NCBI RefSeq assembly: GCF_020536995.1
Contig: NC_068366.1
Span: 69,565,297-69,629,296 of the forward strand
DNA: 64,000 nucleotides
DNA from: Dreissena polymorpha
Lineage: Eukaryota; Mollusca; Bivalvia; Myida; Dreissenidae
Direction: 5' to 3'
Position numbers and translations under genes: made by a program. Below the pieces are notes generated by a model. The model was not told the DNA's origin and did not search any database. It worked only from the letters and a program-made list of their open reading frames with translations. Shown here piece after piece: positions 12,723 through 25,758 of this stretch (positions are counted from its first letter, which is position 1; every line of letters starts with the position of its first letter).

Positions 12723-12846
12723 ACGATTGAAAATGTGTCACGATCTTACACAGCTCACATTCATTTTTTTTCTCATTGATTAGTTGTCCCTTAGCATATA
12801 TGAGCAGTAACGATACTATTTACGCTCCTGCCATTTATCTTCGCTT

Positions 12847-13440
12847 TGTTTACTGGTTATCTATGATGAACGATGACAAGACATATCTGTATTCATACAA
12901 TTCACAAAGTAAACATGTAGTCCCTAGTAAGGCTAGTGAGGAAAATACTGGGAATTATTATTACAATAATTTTCTATATTTAATCGCCTACAATTAGATA
13001 AAAGTTTGTAAATTATGCCATCTAATGGACTATAGACACCGATTAAAGTGATATAAATGCTTTTATTATATACCTGCTTTATGCTCCCCAAAAATACAAA
13101 TTGTATCAATCGGTAAAATACAACTGCATAGGAATAATTCCAGAAATATTATGCTACTCGCTAGTTTTCCAACACATGGAACAATTGACTAGCGTAATAT
13201 TCTGTATGTATCATTCAGTGAGTCGGAATACGTTTTTCATTTTAAAATTCTCACTGAGAACGCCAAGACAAGAAAATGATTGAATTTTAATCACCATCAT
13301 AATAACTATGTAAAATTAAAGAAAGACCAAGACAAAACAAATGCAGTATTTAGAGCATAATTCGAATGTAAAACTGATTATAAGTGTGTTGTATCAATTC
13401 TCAAAGCCGGCGATTAAACTATATTATTTTAATTTTAACT
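12847..13440. repeat. Older duplicated flank, copy 1 of 3
   Basis: From 'actggttatctatgatgaac' on, this matches 21832-22265 and 25065-25505 (for instance 'catgtagtccctagt', 'tttgccatctaatggactat', 'aattttaatcaccatcataa'). It differs from them more than they differ from each other. About 160 bases (13055-13210) are present only here and include a short inverted repeat ending in 'ctagcgtaatattc'. Confidence 0.85.
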
Positions 13441-13453
13441 GTATAATATATAT

Positions 13454-13741
13454 AGGATCTGGCACGAATTGTCATAGCATACCATATTTTATTAAACGAG
13501 TTTAGGAATTTTGTTAGTAAGCGAGCCTTTGGCGAGCTTACTAACGCATGTCCTGGACGAGTTTAACAAAATATGGTATGATATGACAACGAGTGTCAGA
13601 TCTTTTTTATCACATGGTTTTAAATGAGCAAATTAAACAAATATGTAGGCAAACATAATGATAAATCCCTAATGTTGTTTACATTTCGTGAAGTCATTTG
13701 ACGTTGCAACGTCATTTCAGCAAAATAACAAAATGCGATTG
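13454..13741 (+). mobile_element. Palindromic element plus conserved tail
   Basis: 13454-13607 is a near-palindrome of about 150 bases: 'ggatctggcacgaattgtca' at the left mirrors 'tgacaacgagtgtcagatct' at the right, 'ccatattttattaaacgag' mirrors 'gagtttaacaaaatatgg', and the centre is 'gttagtaagcgagcc-ttt-ggcgagcttactaac'. About 130 bases follow ('taaatccctaatgttg' to 'caaaatgcgattg'). That tail recurs on the minus strand at 64000-63905, so it is an interspersed family, not a local hairpin. Confidence 0.65.
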
Positions 13742-13751
13742 TAAATGCTGA

Positions 13752-15521
13752 AATTTTACAGGAGTCGAGAAGATAGGTGATGGTTTCAAGAAGCATTTCA
13801 AAGCGCTAGCAGAACATTCAGACAATCCGAATTTTGACAATGAATATCACAAAACAGTAATCAAAGAGTGTAACCTCAAAGCGATATAGTTTTTGAAACA
13901 GAAATACAGCCAATTATTCTTGAGGAACTTCAAAGGGCAATACGGGGAATAAAACGCGGGAAAGCACCCGACTACCATGGGCTATCTATTGAATGTGTTC
14001 TAAATGGAGGCCCTATTCTACAAAATGTGATTTTGGAACTCTTGAATTCTATCATGTCATCTGGATACGTGACTGAGTGTATGACAATCGGTATCGTAAC
14101 ACCGGTATACAAAAATAAGGGTTCTATGAATGACGCTAGTAACTTCCGAGGAATTACCGTGCTACCTGTTATAGAAAAGATTCTTGAAATAGTTCTAAAA
14201 CAACAACTTGTTCCAACTCTTTAAAACAAACAGAGTGCTTTCCAACGGGGGTTCACTGCCAAAACCTCATTACTTCACTCAGCGTTGATAGTCGAGGAGG
14301 TTTCCCGCGAGTATAAAGATAACGGACAGGACATTGATCTTATGTTCCTCGACGCAAAAGCCGCTTTTGATGTTGTGGATCGTCATCACCTACTACACAG
14401 GTTATATCACTCTGGCGTTAATGATAGACATTGGACAATTTTTAACAGTATTCATAAGCAGTCAACTAGTGTTGTGTAATGGGCAAATTCAAGATCAGAC
14501 CCCTTTGAGGTTCTACAAGGTGTAAGACAAGGAGGGATCACCAGTACTGACCAATACAAGATTTACATCAATCCTCTGCTGAAACGTTTGGAGATGGCGG
14601 ACGAAGGATGTGTTATAGGTGATGTCAGGTGTAACACAAGTGCATGTGAAGACGATGTTACGTTGAATTCTGAAAAACCAGGAGAAACATCAGTTCTTAT
14701 AAGTATGGCCGAAACATTTGCAAACTGTGAAAGATATGTTTTACAGCAGACGAAGACGGAAGCTCTCAAAGTGGTTACAAGTTCTAGAAAGTCGAAGAAG
14801 ATTTTGAAATATATGGAAATAAAATTACAAATACTAATACCAGTACTCATCTAGGTTTGAAACGATCTCACACTATCAGTTCTACAGCGGAACAGAATCG
14901 ATAACAATATTCAAAAGGCAAGAAGAACAGCATATAGCTTTATGCCGTCAGGATTCTATGGTGCTGGTGGTTTGGACGTCCTATCAGTTCTACATATTTT
15001 AAAAATGCATATCATTCCCATTCTGTTATATGGACTAGAAGTAATCTTACCTAAAAAGACACAAATAGTTAAACTCGAAACCTTTCAAAAACGAATACTC
15101 AAGCAACTATTTGTGTTACCTAGTAGTACACCTGACATTGCAATCTACTCAATAAGTGGTCTCCTGCCTGTACAAATCCAGATACACAAGAGAGCTCTAA
15201 TCATGTATAACATTGTGTGTCTACAAAATGAAAGTGCAGTGGAACGTCGTATAGCTGTTAGACAGTTGGCTGTAAAGGGCAACAAGAGCGCTAGTTGGTT
15301 TGTAGACATCCGTTAGTTATTCTGGCTGTGCGAACTTGGCGATCAAGACGATTTGCTCGAGTCTCCAACAGAAAAGCACCACTGGAAGAGAACAGTTAAT
15401 AAGAAAATAAACAATATATGGTTACAAAAGGCAATAGCTGAATCAAAAACAATGAAAACTTTACAAAATCTTAACATGAACATGGTGAAGCCAGGAAAAA
15501 ACACATCCTCTTCTACAACAA
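13752..15521 (+). mobile_element. Decayed LINE (reverse transcriptase part)
   Basis: Frames on the plus strand give a non-LTR reverse transcriptase in order: 'GIKRGKAPDYHGLSIE' (near 13960), 'VTPVYKNKGS' and 'FRGITVLP' (near 14095-14165), 'LMFLDAKAAFDVVDRHHLL' (near 14340; the AFD aspartate is present), 'VLQGVRQGG' (near 14510), 'CEDD' where the family has C/YADD (near 14650), and a thumb/C-terminal part with 'IPILLYGLEVILP' (near 15010). At least four in-frame stops or shifts break it (near 14222, 14477, 14852 and 15314). No endonuclease part was seen, so it is 5'-truncated. Its 3' end is cut by the LTR fossil. The clade is uncertain (I- or Jockey-like). Confidence 0.8.
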
Positions 15522-15681
15522 CATTCATTCATGACGTTTTTCCGCTAACATGCACGCGACGTCATGTTCACTATCGACGCCACTTCTTATGTTGAACATA
15601 TACAAGTTCGTATTAACGTTTATTGAAAGGTCGAATCTAACGCAACTTTTTTTCGTAGTTTTCACTATACGATCATACGCA
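15522..15681 (+). repeat. 5' LTR remnant of the BEL/Pao fossil
   Basis: It matches the last half of the 3' LTR at 20847-21166, from 'tttttccg.taacatgcac' to 'gatcatacgca'. Its first half is missing and LINE sequence abuts it. A candidate primer-binding site ('ttggtgccgtgac') follows within a few bases. Confidence 0.7.
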
Positions 15682-18600
15682 ACATTTTGGTGCCGTGACT
15701 AAAAGCACAATGCAACTCAACACACACATTTCGTTGCGTGCAGCTCAGCGTCGGATAATAGCGAAACAATTTGAGAAACTTGAAGAAATTTCTTCAACCT
15801 CCGAGTCGCAGAAACTACTGGACATCATTCAAGAGAAAGATCTTACGATCAGAGGATTGAATAAAAAGATCATCAACCATGCAGACCTCGGAGATATAGA
15901 AACTGAACTATTCGACAGTGAGGAATATTCCATTGAACTTGAAATGAGCATACACAGATATCAAGAAAAAATCAAGAAATTAGGTTAGACAACATTTGAA
16001 CAAAGAGATGAAAATCAAAATCATTTCACGACGAGCGAAGTACGACATTCAACGCAACCGGAAAAGGAACATGTTCCAACCCAAACATCTAATAGAGCCA
16101 ATAACGTAACTGCGTCTACGAAACTCCCGAAACTGACATTGCCTACCTTCAGTGGTAACATTAGCGAGTGGCAAACATTTTGGGACTCATTTGATTCAGC
16201 AGTGCACCAGAACCCAACACTTACGGATGTACAGAAGTTTTCTTATCTTCGATCTTTAATCGAAGGGAGCGCAGCTATGGCAATCGGTGGTTTGTACAGA
16301 AGTTTTCTTATCTTCCATCTTTAATCGAAGGGAGCGCAGCTTTGGCGATCGGTAGTTAGGCAGAAACTACCAGAGTGCGATCGAACTATTGCGGGAACGC
16401 TACGGGCAGACGCACAAAATCATTGATAACTTCATGACATTATTATTAGAACTTCCGCCACCCCGCAATTCTGTACATAGTCTTCGTGAATTTCACGACA
16501 AAATGGAAACCTATATCCGGGGTCTAGAGTCACTGGGACAGTCACAAGATTCGTTCGGAGATCTACTTGTTCAAATCATAATGAAGAAGCTACACCGGAT
16601 GTGCGACGCACCTTTATCAGGAACTACTGAGATGACAAGTGGCAGCTTCAGGAGCTACGTGTGGCCATCGGGCGGGAAATCAGAATCATAGACGCCGGCT
16701 ATAGCAACGATCAAGACTTTTATCTCCCGACATTCATCACAGCTTCAAAAAGGGAGGTAAGCCGTCCCATGAAAAGTAATGTAAAACCGCCGATATGTCC
16801 ATTTTGTAGTGAAAATCATCAACCCCAGGTTTGCAACAAGATTATAGACATTAACCAGAGAATTGACATTGTGAAAAGCAAACACCTGTGTTTCAATTGC
16901 CTGAACCACCATAAGGTGTCGGAATGCAAACCTAAATTTCGATGTCGACATTGTAAAAGTAAACACCACAGCAGCATTTGCACAAAGAAGACGACACCCG
17001 CTTCGTTCATGAAAACGGAAGTCATTCCCTTCAAGTCGGCTAAGACCAACAGTGCAATCTTACACACTGCCTCCCATGATAGAACAAACGTTTTATTGAA
17101 GACTGCTGTAGCCGAAGTTCTATCTCAAAGTCATAGTTCTTTCGCCAACATTTTACTTGACGAGGGTGCACAGCGATCCTTTATTACATAGGACCTCGCG
17201 AGGGTTTTACATCTCCATGTTACCGGACATGATACAATTTCTCTGGCTTCGTTCGGAGAAATGTCACAAGGGGTTCGGTCCATACCTTCACGCGAGATTT
17301 ACCTGAAAAGCGAGTCGAGGGATTTGATAAAACTGGAAATTCTTGTAGTGCCAACAATAGCCGTGCCATAACAGAACATACCCACAGAAATACGTCATTT
17401 GGAGTATCTGAGAGGTCTGAAATTAGCCCACCCGCTCACGGAACACAACAACGATTTATTTGAAATTTCGCTTCTGGTTGGTGCGGATTATTATAGGGAT
17501 ATAATTTGAGACCGAGTAATCAGAGGCAACGAACCAACAGCGGTCAAATCGAAGATTGGTTAATTGTTGATGGGACCACTTCCGGTATCAGGACATCGAA
17601 CCAATGACCTACACATGATGAATGTCATCAGCGCTCCACCAAGTACATTTGAAATTGAGAAGTTTTTGAAGCTTGAGTCTATGGGAATATCTTCAGAAGA
17701 GTCAACAGACGGTACATCCGTAAACCTTCAAGAAAACATGAGCAACAACATTTCATTCGAAGATGATCGGTTTGTGGCAAATTACCATGGAGAGGCTACC
17801 ATACGCCGATTATCTAAAGAACCGGAAGTGTTAAAAACGTACCGAGAGATAATCGCCGATCAGCTAAAAGGAGGTGTGATTGAGAAAGTAGATCAACAAG
17901 ACGTACACACAGTGCATTACAACCCACATCATGGAGTGAAAAAGGACTCGGTAACTACACCTATACGTATCGTATATGACTGCAGTTTTTGCCAATCACG
18001 TGTCCAACCAAGCCTCAACGACTGTCCCATGTCCGCCCCACCTGAATTGAATGACCTAACGGGGATTCTGGTATGGTTCAGGATGCACAAATATGCGGTA
18101 GCCACTGATATTGAGAAGGCGTTTTTTACAAATTGGTCTTCATTAATCTGACAGAGACGCCACGCACTTCCTGTGGTTGAGTGACCCGAGTGACCCGTGC
18201 AGTTCACTGACCACATATATATTCAGTACTGTTCTGTTTGGTGCAAAGTGCTCGCCATTCATTGTAAGTGCCAAAATTCGTATGCATTTTGAACTAAACA
18301 GTAGTGAATGGGTGACCAATTATTTGACAAGAGATTTGAACGTTTACAACGTGTTATCAAGTTTCTCTTATGAACAAGATCTACTTCAGTTTTATTCAAC
18401 TTCGAGAAAACTGATGTCAGCGGCAGGTTTCAATCTACGTGCTTGGAACTCAAATAGTGAACAACTTCGCGCTAAGGCATCCGAAGAGAAATTGCTAGAC
18501 ACGGACACTTGCACAAAAATTCTTGGAATGCAATGGATCTGTAATGAAGATACATTGACGTTTGCGGGAAGACAGATAGAAACAAAAGGCGTGATTACCA

Positions 18601-20846
18601 AACGTGCAATTTTACAACAAATCTCACGATTATTTGATCCACTCGGATTACTGAGTCCTATTACAGTAAGGGCGAAGATTATTCTTCAAGAATTGTGGCA
18701 ACAGAAATTTAATTGGGACAGCCCATTACCAATTTATGTACAAGACAAATGGCGTAATGTTGCGTCGGACCTGAACTCTACAGTCAAAATCAATTTCCGA
18801 CGTAGCTACTTTAATGGCAACCATAACGTCATTGCTGAAAAAAAAAAACTTCACGTATTCTGTGACGCCGGTATGTCGTCAAACGGTGCGACAGCAAACA
18901 TTTCCAAGGGTTTCGAGGCCACGCTGATGATGTCAAAAAATCGCGTCGCTCCGTTGAAAAAAAAATTACCATACCGAGATTGGAGTTGATGGAGGCAGTG
19001 ACAGGTGCCCGGCTGTGCCAACATATCATACAACAGACAGGCCTTTCCGAGGAGTACCTGTGGTCTGATAGCCAGATCGTTTTGCACTGGCTAGTATCAA
19101 AGAAAACGCTACCACGATTTGTTCAGAACAGACTTACAGAAATACAAAGTTTGACTTAGAACCGGAAGTGGAGGTATTGGGACTCATGAAAATCCCGCCG
19201 ATTTATTGACGCGAGGCTTATCAACATAACAACTCCACTTGAGTGAACTGTGGTTCAAAGGACCGACGTGACTTTCTACAACCGAAGCTTGGTCTGAGTG
19301 GCAACATACTAGTGACATGGTTACTGTGGCAACAGTAATGGCAACAAATAACTCGCAAGAATTTATTGACATGAAAATATTCAGTTCGTTTCAGAAACTG
19401 ATCAAAGTGACTGCCTATGTTCTGCGATTTATTGATTATTGTCGGCAATGGACGAAAACCAGCAGGCATAGAGCTGATCATTCAAGAAATGACAAAAGCT
19501 GAAACAGTATGTATTCGAACCTGCCAGATGACATCATATGCTTAAGAAATCCAGTGTTTATTATATAACAAGAAGGTATCGCCGCTTGTTAAACAGCTTA
19601 AGCTTTTCATGAATGACACTGTGATTCGTTGTGGTGGACGCATTCATAATGCAGCCTTAGAAGAAGAGACGATACATCCGATTTTGCTGTCGGCAAAGCA
19701 TGCATTCACGCACTTGGTAGTCAAGGAGGCACATGAGAGGTTACACCATGCCGGACCCAGCTCAACTATAACACTTCTGAGAGGAAAATACTGGATACCA
19801 GCTATACGTCCATGCGTTCGTTCGGTATTACGAAAGTGCGTGACCTGCAGAAAGGTTTCTGGTAGACTATACAAAGCACCAGACCGTCCTCCGTAACCGT
19901 GGACAAGAGTGTCAGACGTAGCCCCGTTCACGTATACAGGTGTTGACTATTCCGTAGCTCTCAGTGTACGTGACAATAACGGAAACGACATAAAAACATA
20001 CATATGTCTGTTTACATGCGCCAGTACGAGAGCCGTTCACTTGGAACTGGTACCAGATCTGTTGGCGGAGTCATTCCTGGTTGCAATTAGGCGCTTCTGT
20101 AGTCGCAAATCAACACCAAAAATTATGATGTCTGATAACGGCACGACATTCACGGCTGCTGCTAGACATTTGAATGATTTGTGTGAATCTGCGGTGGTGC
20201 GTGATGCATTCAACAACCGATTAATCGAATGGAAATTCATTCCTACAAGAGCCCCTTGGTTTGGGGGTTGGTGGGAAAGATTGATCGGTCTCACCAAAAA
20301 ATGTATTAAAGAAGGTACTTGGTAAAGCGTACGTGACACATGAAACACTACAGACTATTGTCTCTGAAGCAGAAGCCGTTATCAACGACAGCCCCCTTAC
20401 TTACGTCTCTTTCGGCGAGCCAGGAAAGCCGGAAACACTGACGCCTGCCCATCTTCTATATGGAAGACGAATAACGTCACTTCCTGTCGAGCTTGCGACA
20501 TTGCCAGCAGGTTATCGCATCAATCGTTCGTCGCTTGTGAAGCAAGGTACTCGACGAGTGCAACTCATACAGAACTTCCGCGAAAGATGGCGCCGTGAAT
20601 ACCTGACGGCACTCAGAGAAAGAAGTCAAGAAGGCAATAACAACCAGACGATATCCGTAGGCGACGTCGTACAGATACAAGATGACTGCCCGAGGACGCA
20701 GTGGCGCTTGGCCATTGTGGAGGAACTCGTGCCGGGAAATGACGGACTCGTTCGTTCGGCGAAAGTTAAAACAAAAAATGGACTCACGCATCTACCAATA
20801 GTGAAACTTTATCCAATTGATGAATGTGAGAACAATATCTAAAGAC

Positions 20847-21166
20847 TGTTTATATAATGTGATAATAGAGACTTTATGTGAATATTGCGATTGGCAGACA
20901 CTTGCGTTAATTTAATAATACTAAAAAAATATTTATACATTATTTCATGTTATAGTTTACTGTTGTTAGAATTGATATTATTTCGAGGCCCGGACTATGT
21001 CGGGAATTCATTACGTAAAGATTTTTCCGTTAACATGCACGCGGCGTCATGTTCACTATCGAAGTCACATCTTATGTTGTACATATACACTTTCGTATTA
21101 ACGTTTATTAAAAGGTCGAACCTAACGCAACTATTTTTCGTAGTTTTCACTAAACGATCATAATCA
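20847..21166 (+). repeat. 3' LTR of the BEL/Pao fossil
   Basis: About 320 bases from TGTTTATATAATG, just after the coding region, to the point where similarity to the 5' remnant stops. It is followed at once by about 80 bases resembling the element's own RNase H region (near 18935-19012). Confidence 0.7.
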
Positions 21167-21831
21167 AAAAATCGCGTCGCTTCTTTGAAAAAGTTAACCA
21201 TACCGAGATTGAAGCTACTTGCGGCTGTGACAGGTGCTCGGGTTGATTTTCCTTCTCGATAGCTTCGTCATGACTCTGTCTAGTCTGGGTCATGTTTGGC
21301 ACCTGTTTGAAAAAGTAATGTTTCAGGTCGTTACTTGAACATTTATTTGCTAAAATAAATTAATTACAAGCATCATTGCTTTATTATTTTTTTTTAAGTA
21401 TACATATATTGCTAAGAATTAAAAATGGAGAATCATTAATATTCAATATTCAATTAAAAAAAGCAATAAACATACATCAAAGCTTGAAAATTTCATTGAA
21501 TTTTTGTTCCATTTTATTTCACGCGAACGCATATTTTTTCAGTTGTAATCCTAATTAAAACTTTATCAATCAGTTGCGAATAAAAAAAGAAAATCTTTCC
21601 TGAGAATGATCAACATTTTCGCTCACCTTTAACTGAAAATATCCTTTAAATTTAGAGTATCAATCCGTGTTACATTAAAAATTATGCTTTTAGGTTTTAT
21701 TATATTTGCTTGTTTAAATCTGAATGATTCTTGTCTTCGTTATATTTATTTATAAATAATTTATAAACTTTCTGACGTGCGCGCGAAAATGTGAAAAAAC
21801 TATATAATATTTTAAGGCATTTAATTATGTT

Positions 21832-22265
21832 ACTGGTTAACTATGATGAACGATGGCAAGACATACATGTATTCATAAAATTCACAAAGTAAACATGTAG
21901 TCCCTAGTCAGGCTGGTGAGAAAAATACTGGGAATTATTAACACAATAATTTTCTATATTTAATCCGCTAAAATTAGATAAAAGTTTGTAAGTTTTGCCA
22001 TCTAATGGACTATAGACAACGATTAAAGTGATATAAATGCTTGAATCTCTCAGTGAGTCGGAATACTTTTTTCATACCAAAATTCTCACTGAGAATGCCA
22101 AGACAAGTAAATGATTGAATTTTAATCACCATCATAATAACTATGTAAAACTAAAGAAAGACCAAGACAAAACACAAGCAGTATTTAGAGCATAATTCGA
22201 ATGTCAAAATTATTATAAGTTTGTTGCATTAATTCTCAAAACCGGAAATAAAACTACATTATTTC
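21832..22265. repeat. Older duplicated flank, copy 2 of 3
   Basis: It matches 12847-13440 apart from the segment unique to that copy, and matches 25065-25505 almost exactly. The wider stretch 21245-22517 has no gene and is repeated at 24478-25758. Confidence 0.85.
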
Positions 22266-22517
22266 AATAATAAAATCTTAAAGTATAAATTTTGATGTAA
22301 AACGAATTGATCCTCTTTGCATGTTTAAATCTGAATGATTCATGTGTTCGTTATATTTATATATAATTTATATTATTAACTAAATTATGCTGAAATTAGC
22401 GCGAAAATGTGAACAAACCATATGATATGTTAAGGTATTTAATAAGGTGATTCATGAATCAAACACTTTTTATACTTTTATACTTTATATGATGTGGTCA
22501 TTGATTAATATAAATAT

Positions 22518-22676
22518 AACAAGAGCACCACCTTGCCGGTGCAGACCGCTCATCTATTTTTCTTTTTAAAGATGAAGGGACCTATCTCAAGTTCAATCAC
22601 AAAGGAGGGAGGGGTGGAGTAGAGTGGGGTGTAAAGTGTGGGGGTGTGGTCATTTATTACATTATCGTCCAAAAAT
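22518..22676. mobile_element. Truncated start of the 'gcaccaccttgccggtgcag' element
   Basis: The first part of the element seen in full at 25759-27243. It stops at the tandem-duplication junction, as expected if the duplication breakpoint fell inside the element. Confidence 0.75.
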
Positions 22677-24399
22677 GCAATGGACGAAAACCAGCAGGCA
22701 TAGAGCTGATCATTCAAGAAATGACAAAAGCTGAAACAGTATGTATTCGAACCTGCCAGATGACATCATATGCTTAAGAAATCCAGTGTTTATTATATAA
22801 CAAGAAGGTATCGCCGCTTGTTAAACAGCTTAAGCTTTTCATGAAGGACAATGTGATTCGTTGTGGTGGACGCAATCATAATGCAGCCTTAGAAGAAGAG
22901 ACGATACATCCGATGTTGCTGTCGGCAAAGCATGCATTCACGCACTTGGTAGTCAAGGAGGCACATGAGCGGTTACACCATGCCGGACCCAGCTCAACTA
23001 TAACACTTCTGAGAGGAAAATACTGGATACCAGCTATACGTCCATGCGTTCGTTCGGTATTACGAAAGTGCGTGACCTGCAGAAAGGTTTCTGGTAGACT
23101 ATACAAAGCACCAGACCGTCCTCCGTAACCGAGGACAAGAGTGTCAGACGTAGCCCCGTTCACGTATACAGGTGTTGACTATTCCGTAGCTCTCAGTGTA
23201 CGTGACAATAACGGAAACGACATAAAAACATACATATGTCTGTTTACATGCGCCAGTACGAGAGCCGTTCACTTGGAACTGGTACCAGATCTGTTGGCGG
23301 AGTCATTCCTGGTTGCAATTAGGCGCTTCTGTAGTCGCAAATCAACACCAAAAATTATGATGTCTGATAACGGCACGACATTCACGGCTGCTGCTAGACA
23401 TTTGAATGATTTGTGTGAATCTGCGGTGGTGCGTGATGAATTCAACAACCGATTAATCGAATGGAAATTCATTCCTACAAGAGCCCCTTGGTTTGGGGGT
23501 TGGTGGGAAAGATTGATCGGTCTCACCAAAAATGTATTAAAGAAGGTACTTGGTAAAGCGTACGTGACACATGAAACACTACAGACTATTGTCTCTGAAG
23601 CAGAAGCCGTTATCAACGACAGCCCCCTTACTTACGTCTCTTTCGGCGAGCCAGGAAAGCCGGAAACACTGACGCCTGCCCATCTTCTATATGGAAGACG
23701 AATAACGTCACTTCCTGTCGAGCTTGCGACATTGCCAGCAGGTTATCGCATCAATCTTTCGTCGCTTGTGAAGCAAGGTACTCGACGAGTGCAACTCATA
23801 CAGAACTTCCGCGAAAGATGGCGCCGTGAATACCTGACGGCACTCAGAGAAAGAAGTCAAGTACGGGGCAATAACAACCAGACGATATTCGTAGGCGACG
23901 TCGTACAGATACAAGATGACTGCCCGAGGACGCAGTGGCGCTTGGCCATTGTGGAGGAACTCGTGCCGGGAAATGACGGACTCGTTCGTTCGGCGAAAGT
24001 TAAAACAAAAAATGGACTCACGCATCTACCAATAGTGAAACTTTATCCAATTGATGAATGTGAGAACAATATCTAAAGACTGTTTATATAATGTGATAAT
24101 AGAGACTTTATGTGAATATTGCGATTGGCAGACACTTGCGTTAATTTAATAATACTAAAAAATATTTATACATTATTTCATGTTATAGTTTACTGTTGTT
24201 AGAATTGATATTATTTCGAGGCCCGGACTATGTCGGGAATTCATTACGTTGAGATTTTTCCGTTAACATGCACGCGGCGTCATGTTTACTATCGAAGTCA
24301 CATCTTATGTTGTACATATACACTTTCGTATTAACGTTTATTAAAAGGTCGAACCTAACGCAACTATTTTTCGTAGTTTTCACTAAACGATCATACGCA
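22677..24399 (+). mobile_element. BEL/Pao fossil, duplicated 3' part
   Basis: The integrase region, BEL C-terminal domain and 3' LTR (24081-24399) are carried by the tandem duplication. The integrase-to-C-terminal stretch (about 23141-24076) looks whole in itself, but the copy has no gag, protease, reverse transcriptase or 5' LTR, so it is a dead fragment. Confidence 0.88.
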
Positions 24400-25064
24400 A
24401 AAAATCGCGTCGCTTCTTTGAAAAAGTTAACCATACCGAGATTGAAGCTACTGGCGGCTGTGACAGGTGCCCGGGTTGATTTTCCTTCTCGATAGCTTCG
24501 TCATGACTCTGTCTAGTCTGGGCCATGTTTGGCACCTGTTTGAAAAAGTAATGTTTCATGTCGTTACTTGAACATTTATTTGCTAAAATAAATTAATTAC
24601 AAGCATCATTTCTTGAATTATTTTTTTAGGTATACATGTATTGCTAAGAATTAAAAATGGAGAATCATTAATATTCAATATTCAATTAAAAAAAGCAATA
24701 AACATACATCATAGCTTGAAAAAATAAATTTCATTGAATTTTTGTTCCATTTTATTTCACGCGAACGCATATTTTTTCAGTTGTAATCCTAATTTAAACT
24801 TTATCAATGAGTTGCGAATAAAAAAAGAAAATCTTTCCTGAGAATGATCAACATTTTCGCTCACCTTTAACTGAAAATATCCTTTAAATTTAGAGTATCA
24901 ATCCGTGTTACATTAAAAATTATGCTTTTTGGTTTTATTATATTTGCTTGTTTAAATCTGAATGATTCTTGTCTTCGTTATATTTATTTATAAATAATTT
25001 ATAAACTTTCTGACGTGCGCGCGAAAATGTGAACAAACTATATAATATTTTAAGGCATTTAATT

Positions 25065-25505
25065 ATGTTGCTGGTTAACTATGATGAACGATGGCAAGAC
25101 ATACATGTATTCATAAAATTCACAAAGTAAACATGTAGTCCCTAGTCAGGCGGGTGAGAAAAATACTGGGAATTATTAACACAATAATTTTCTATATTTA
25201 ATCCGCTAAAATTAGATAAAAGTTTGTAAGTTTTGCCATCTAATGGACTATAGACAACGATTAAAGTGATATAAATGCTTGAATCTCTCAGTAAGTCGAA
25301 ATACTTTTTTCATACCAAAATTCTCACTGAAAATGCCAAGACAAGTAAATGATTGAATTTTAATCACCATCATAATAACTATGTAAAACGAAAGAAAGAC
25401 CAAGACGAAACACATGCAGTATTTAGAGCATAATTCGAATGTCAAAATTATTATAAGTTTGTTGCATTAATTCTCAAAACCGGAAATAAAACTACATTAT
25501 TTCAA
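25065..25505. repeat. Older duplicated flank, copy 3 of 3
   Basis: Nearly identical to 21832-22265, having been carried along by the 3.23-kb tandem duplication. Confidence 0.85.
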
Positions 25506-25758
25506 TAATAAAATCTTAAAGTATAAATTTTGATGTAAAACGAATTGATCCTCTTTGCATATTTAAATATGAATGATTCTTGTGTTCGTTATATTTATAA
25601 ATAATTTATATTATTAATTAAATTATGCTGAAATTAGCGCGAAAATGTGAACAAACCATATGATATGTTAAGGTATTTAATAAGGTGATTCATGAATCAA
25701 ACACTTTTTTTTATACTTTTATACGTTATATGATGTGGTCATTGATTAATATAAATAT

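Larger units (their letters stand above)
15522..21166 (+). mobile_element. BEL/Pao LTR retrotransposon fossil
   Basis: This is a BEL/Pao element about 5.6 kb long, broken in numerous places and lacking half of its 5' LTR. Parts in order: a gag-like region with the DUF1759 signature (TLPTFSGNISEWQTFW, near 16135); a Cys/His-rich zinc-knuckle region near 16790-16990; an aspartic protease region near 17100-17200; reverse transcriptase near 17.8-18.4 kb; RNase H near 18.6-19.1 kb; an H2C2 and core integrase region near 19.6-20.3 kb; and the BEL-type C-terminal domain up to 20842. The LTR copies differ at several bases over their shared half, so the insertion is not very young. No envelope-like frame was recognised. 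Confidence 0.88.
19445..22676. repeat. 3.23-kb tandem duplication, unit 1
   Basis: It runs from 'gcaatggacgaaaaccagca' inside the BEL fossil, through its 3' LTR and flank, into the start of the 'gcaccaccttgccggtgcag' element. The same order begins again at 22677. Long stretches are identical by eye, so the event is recent compared with the transposon insertions. Confidence 0.92.
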
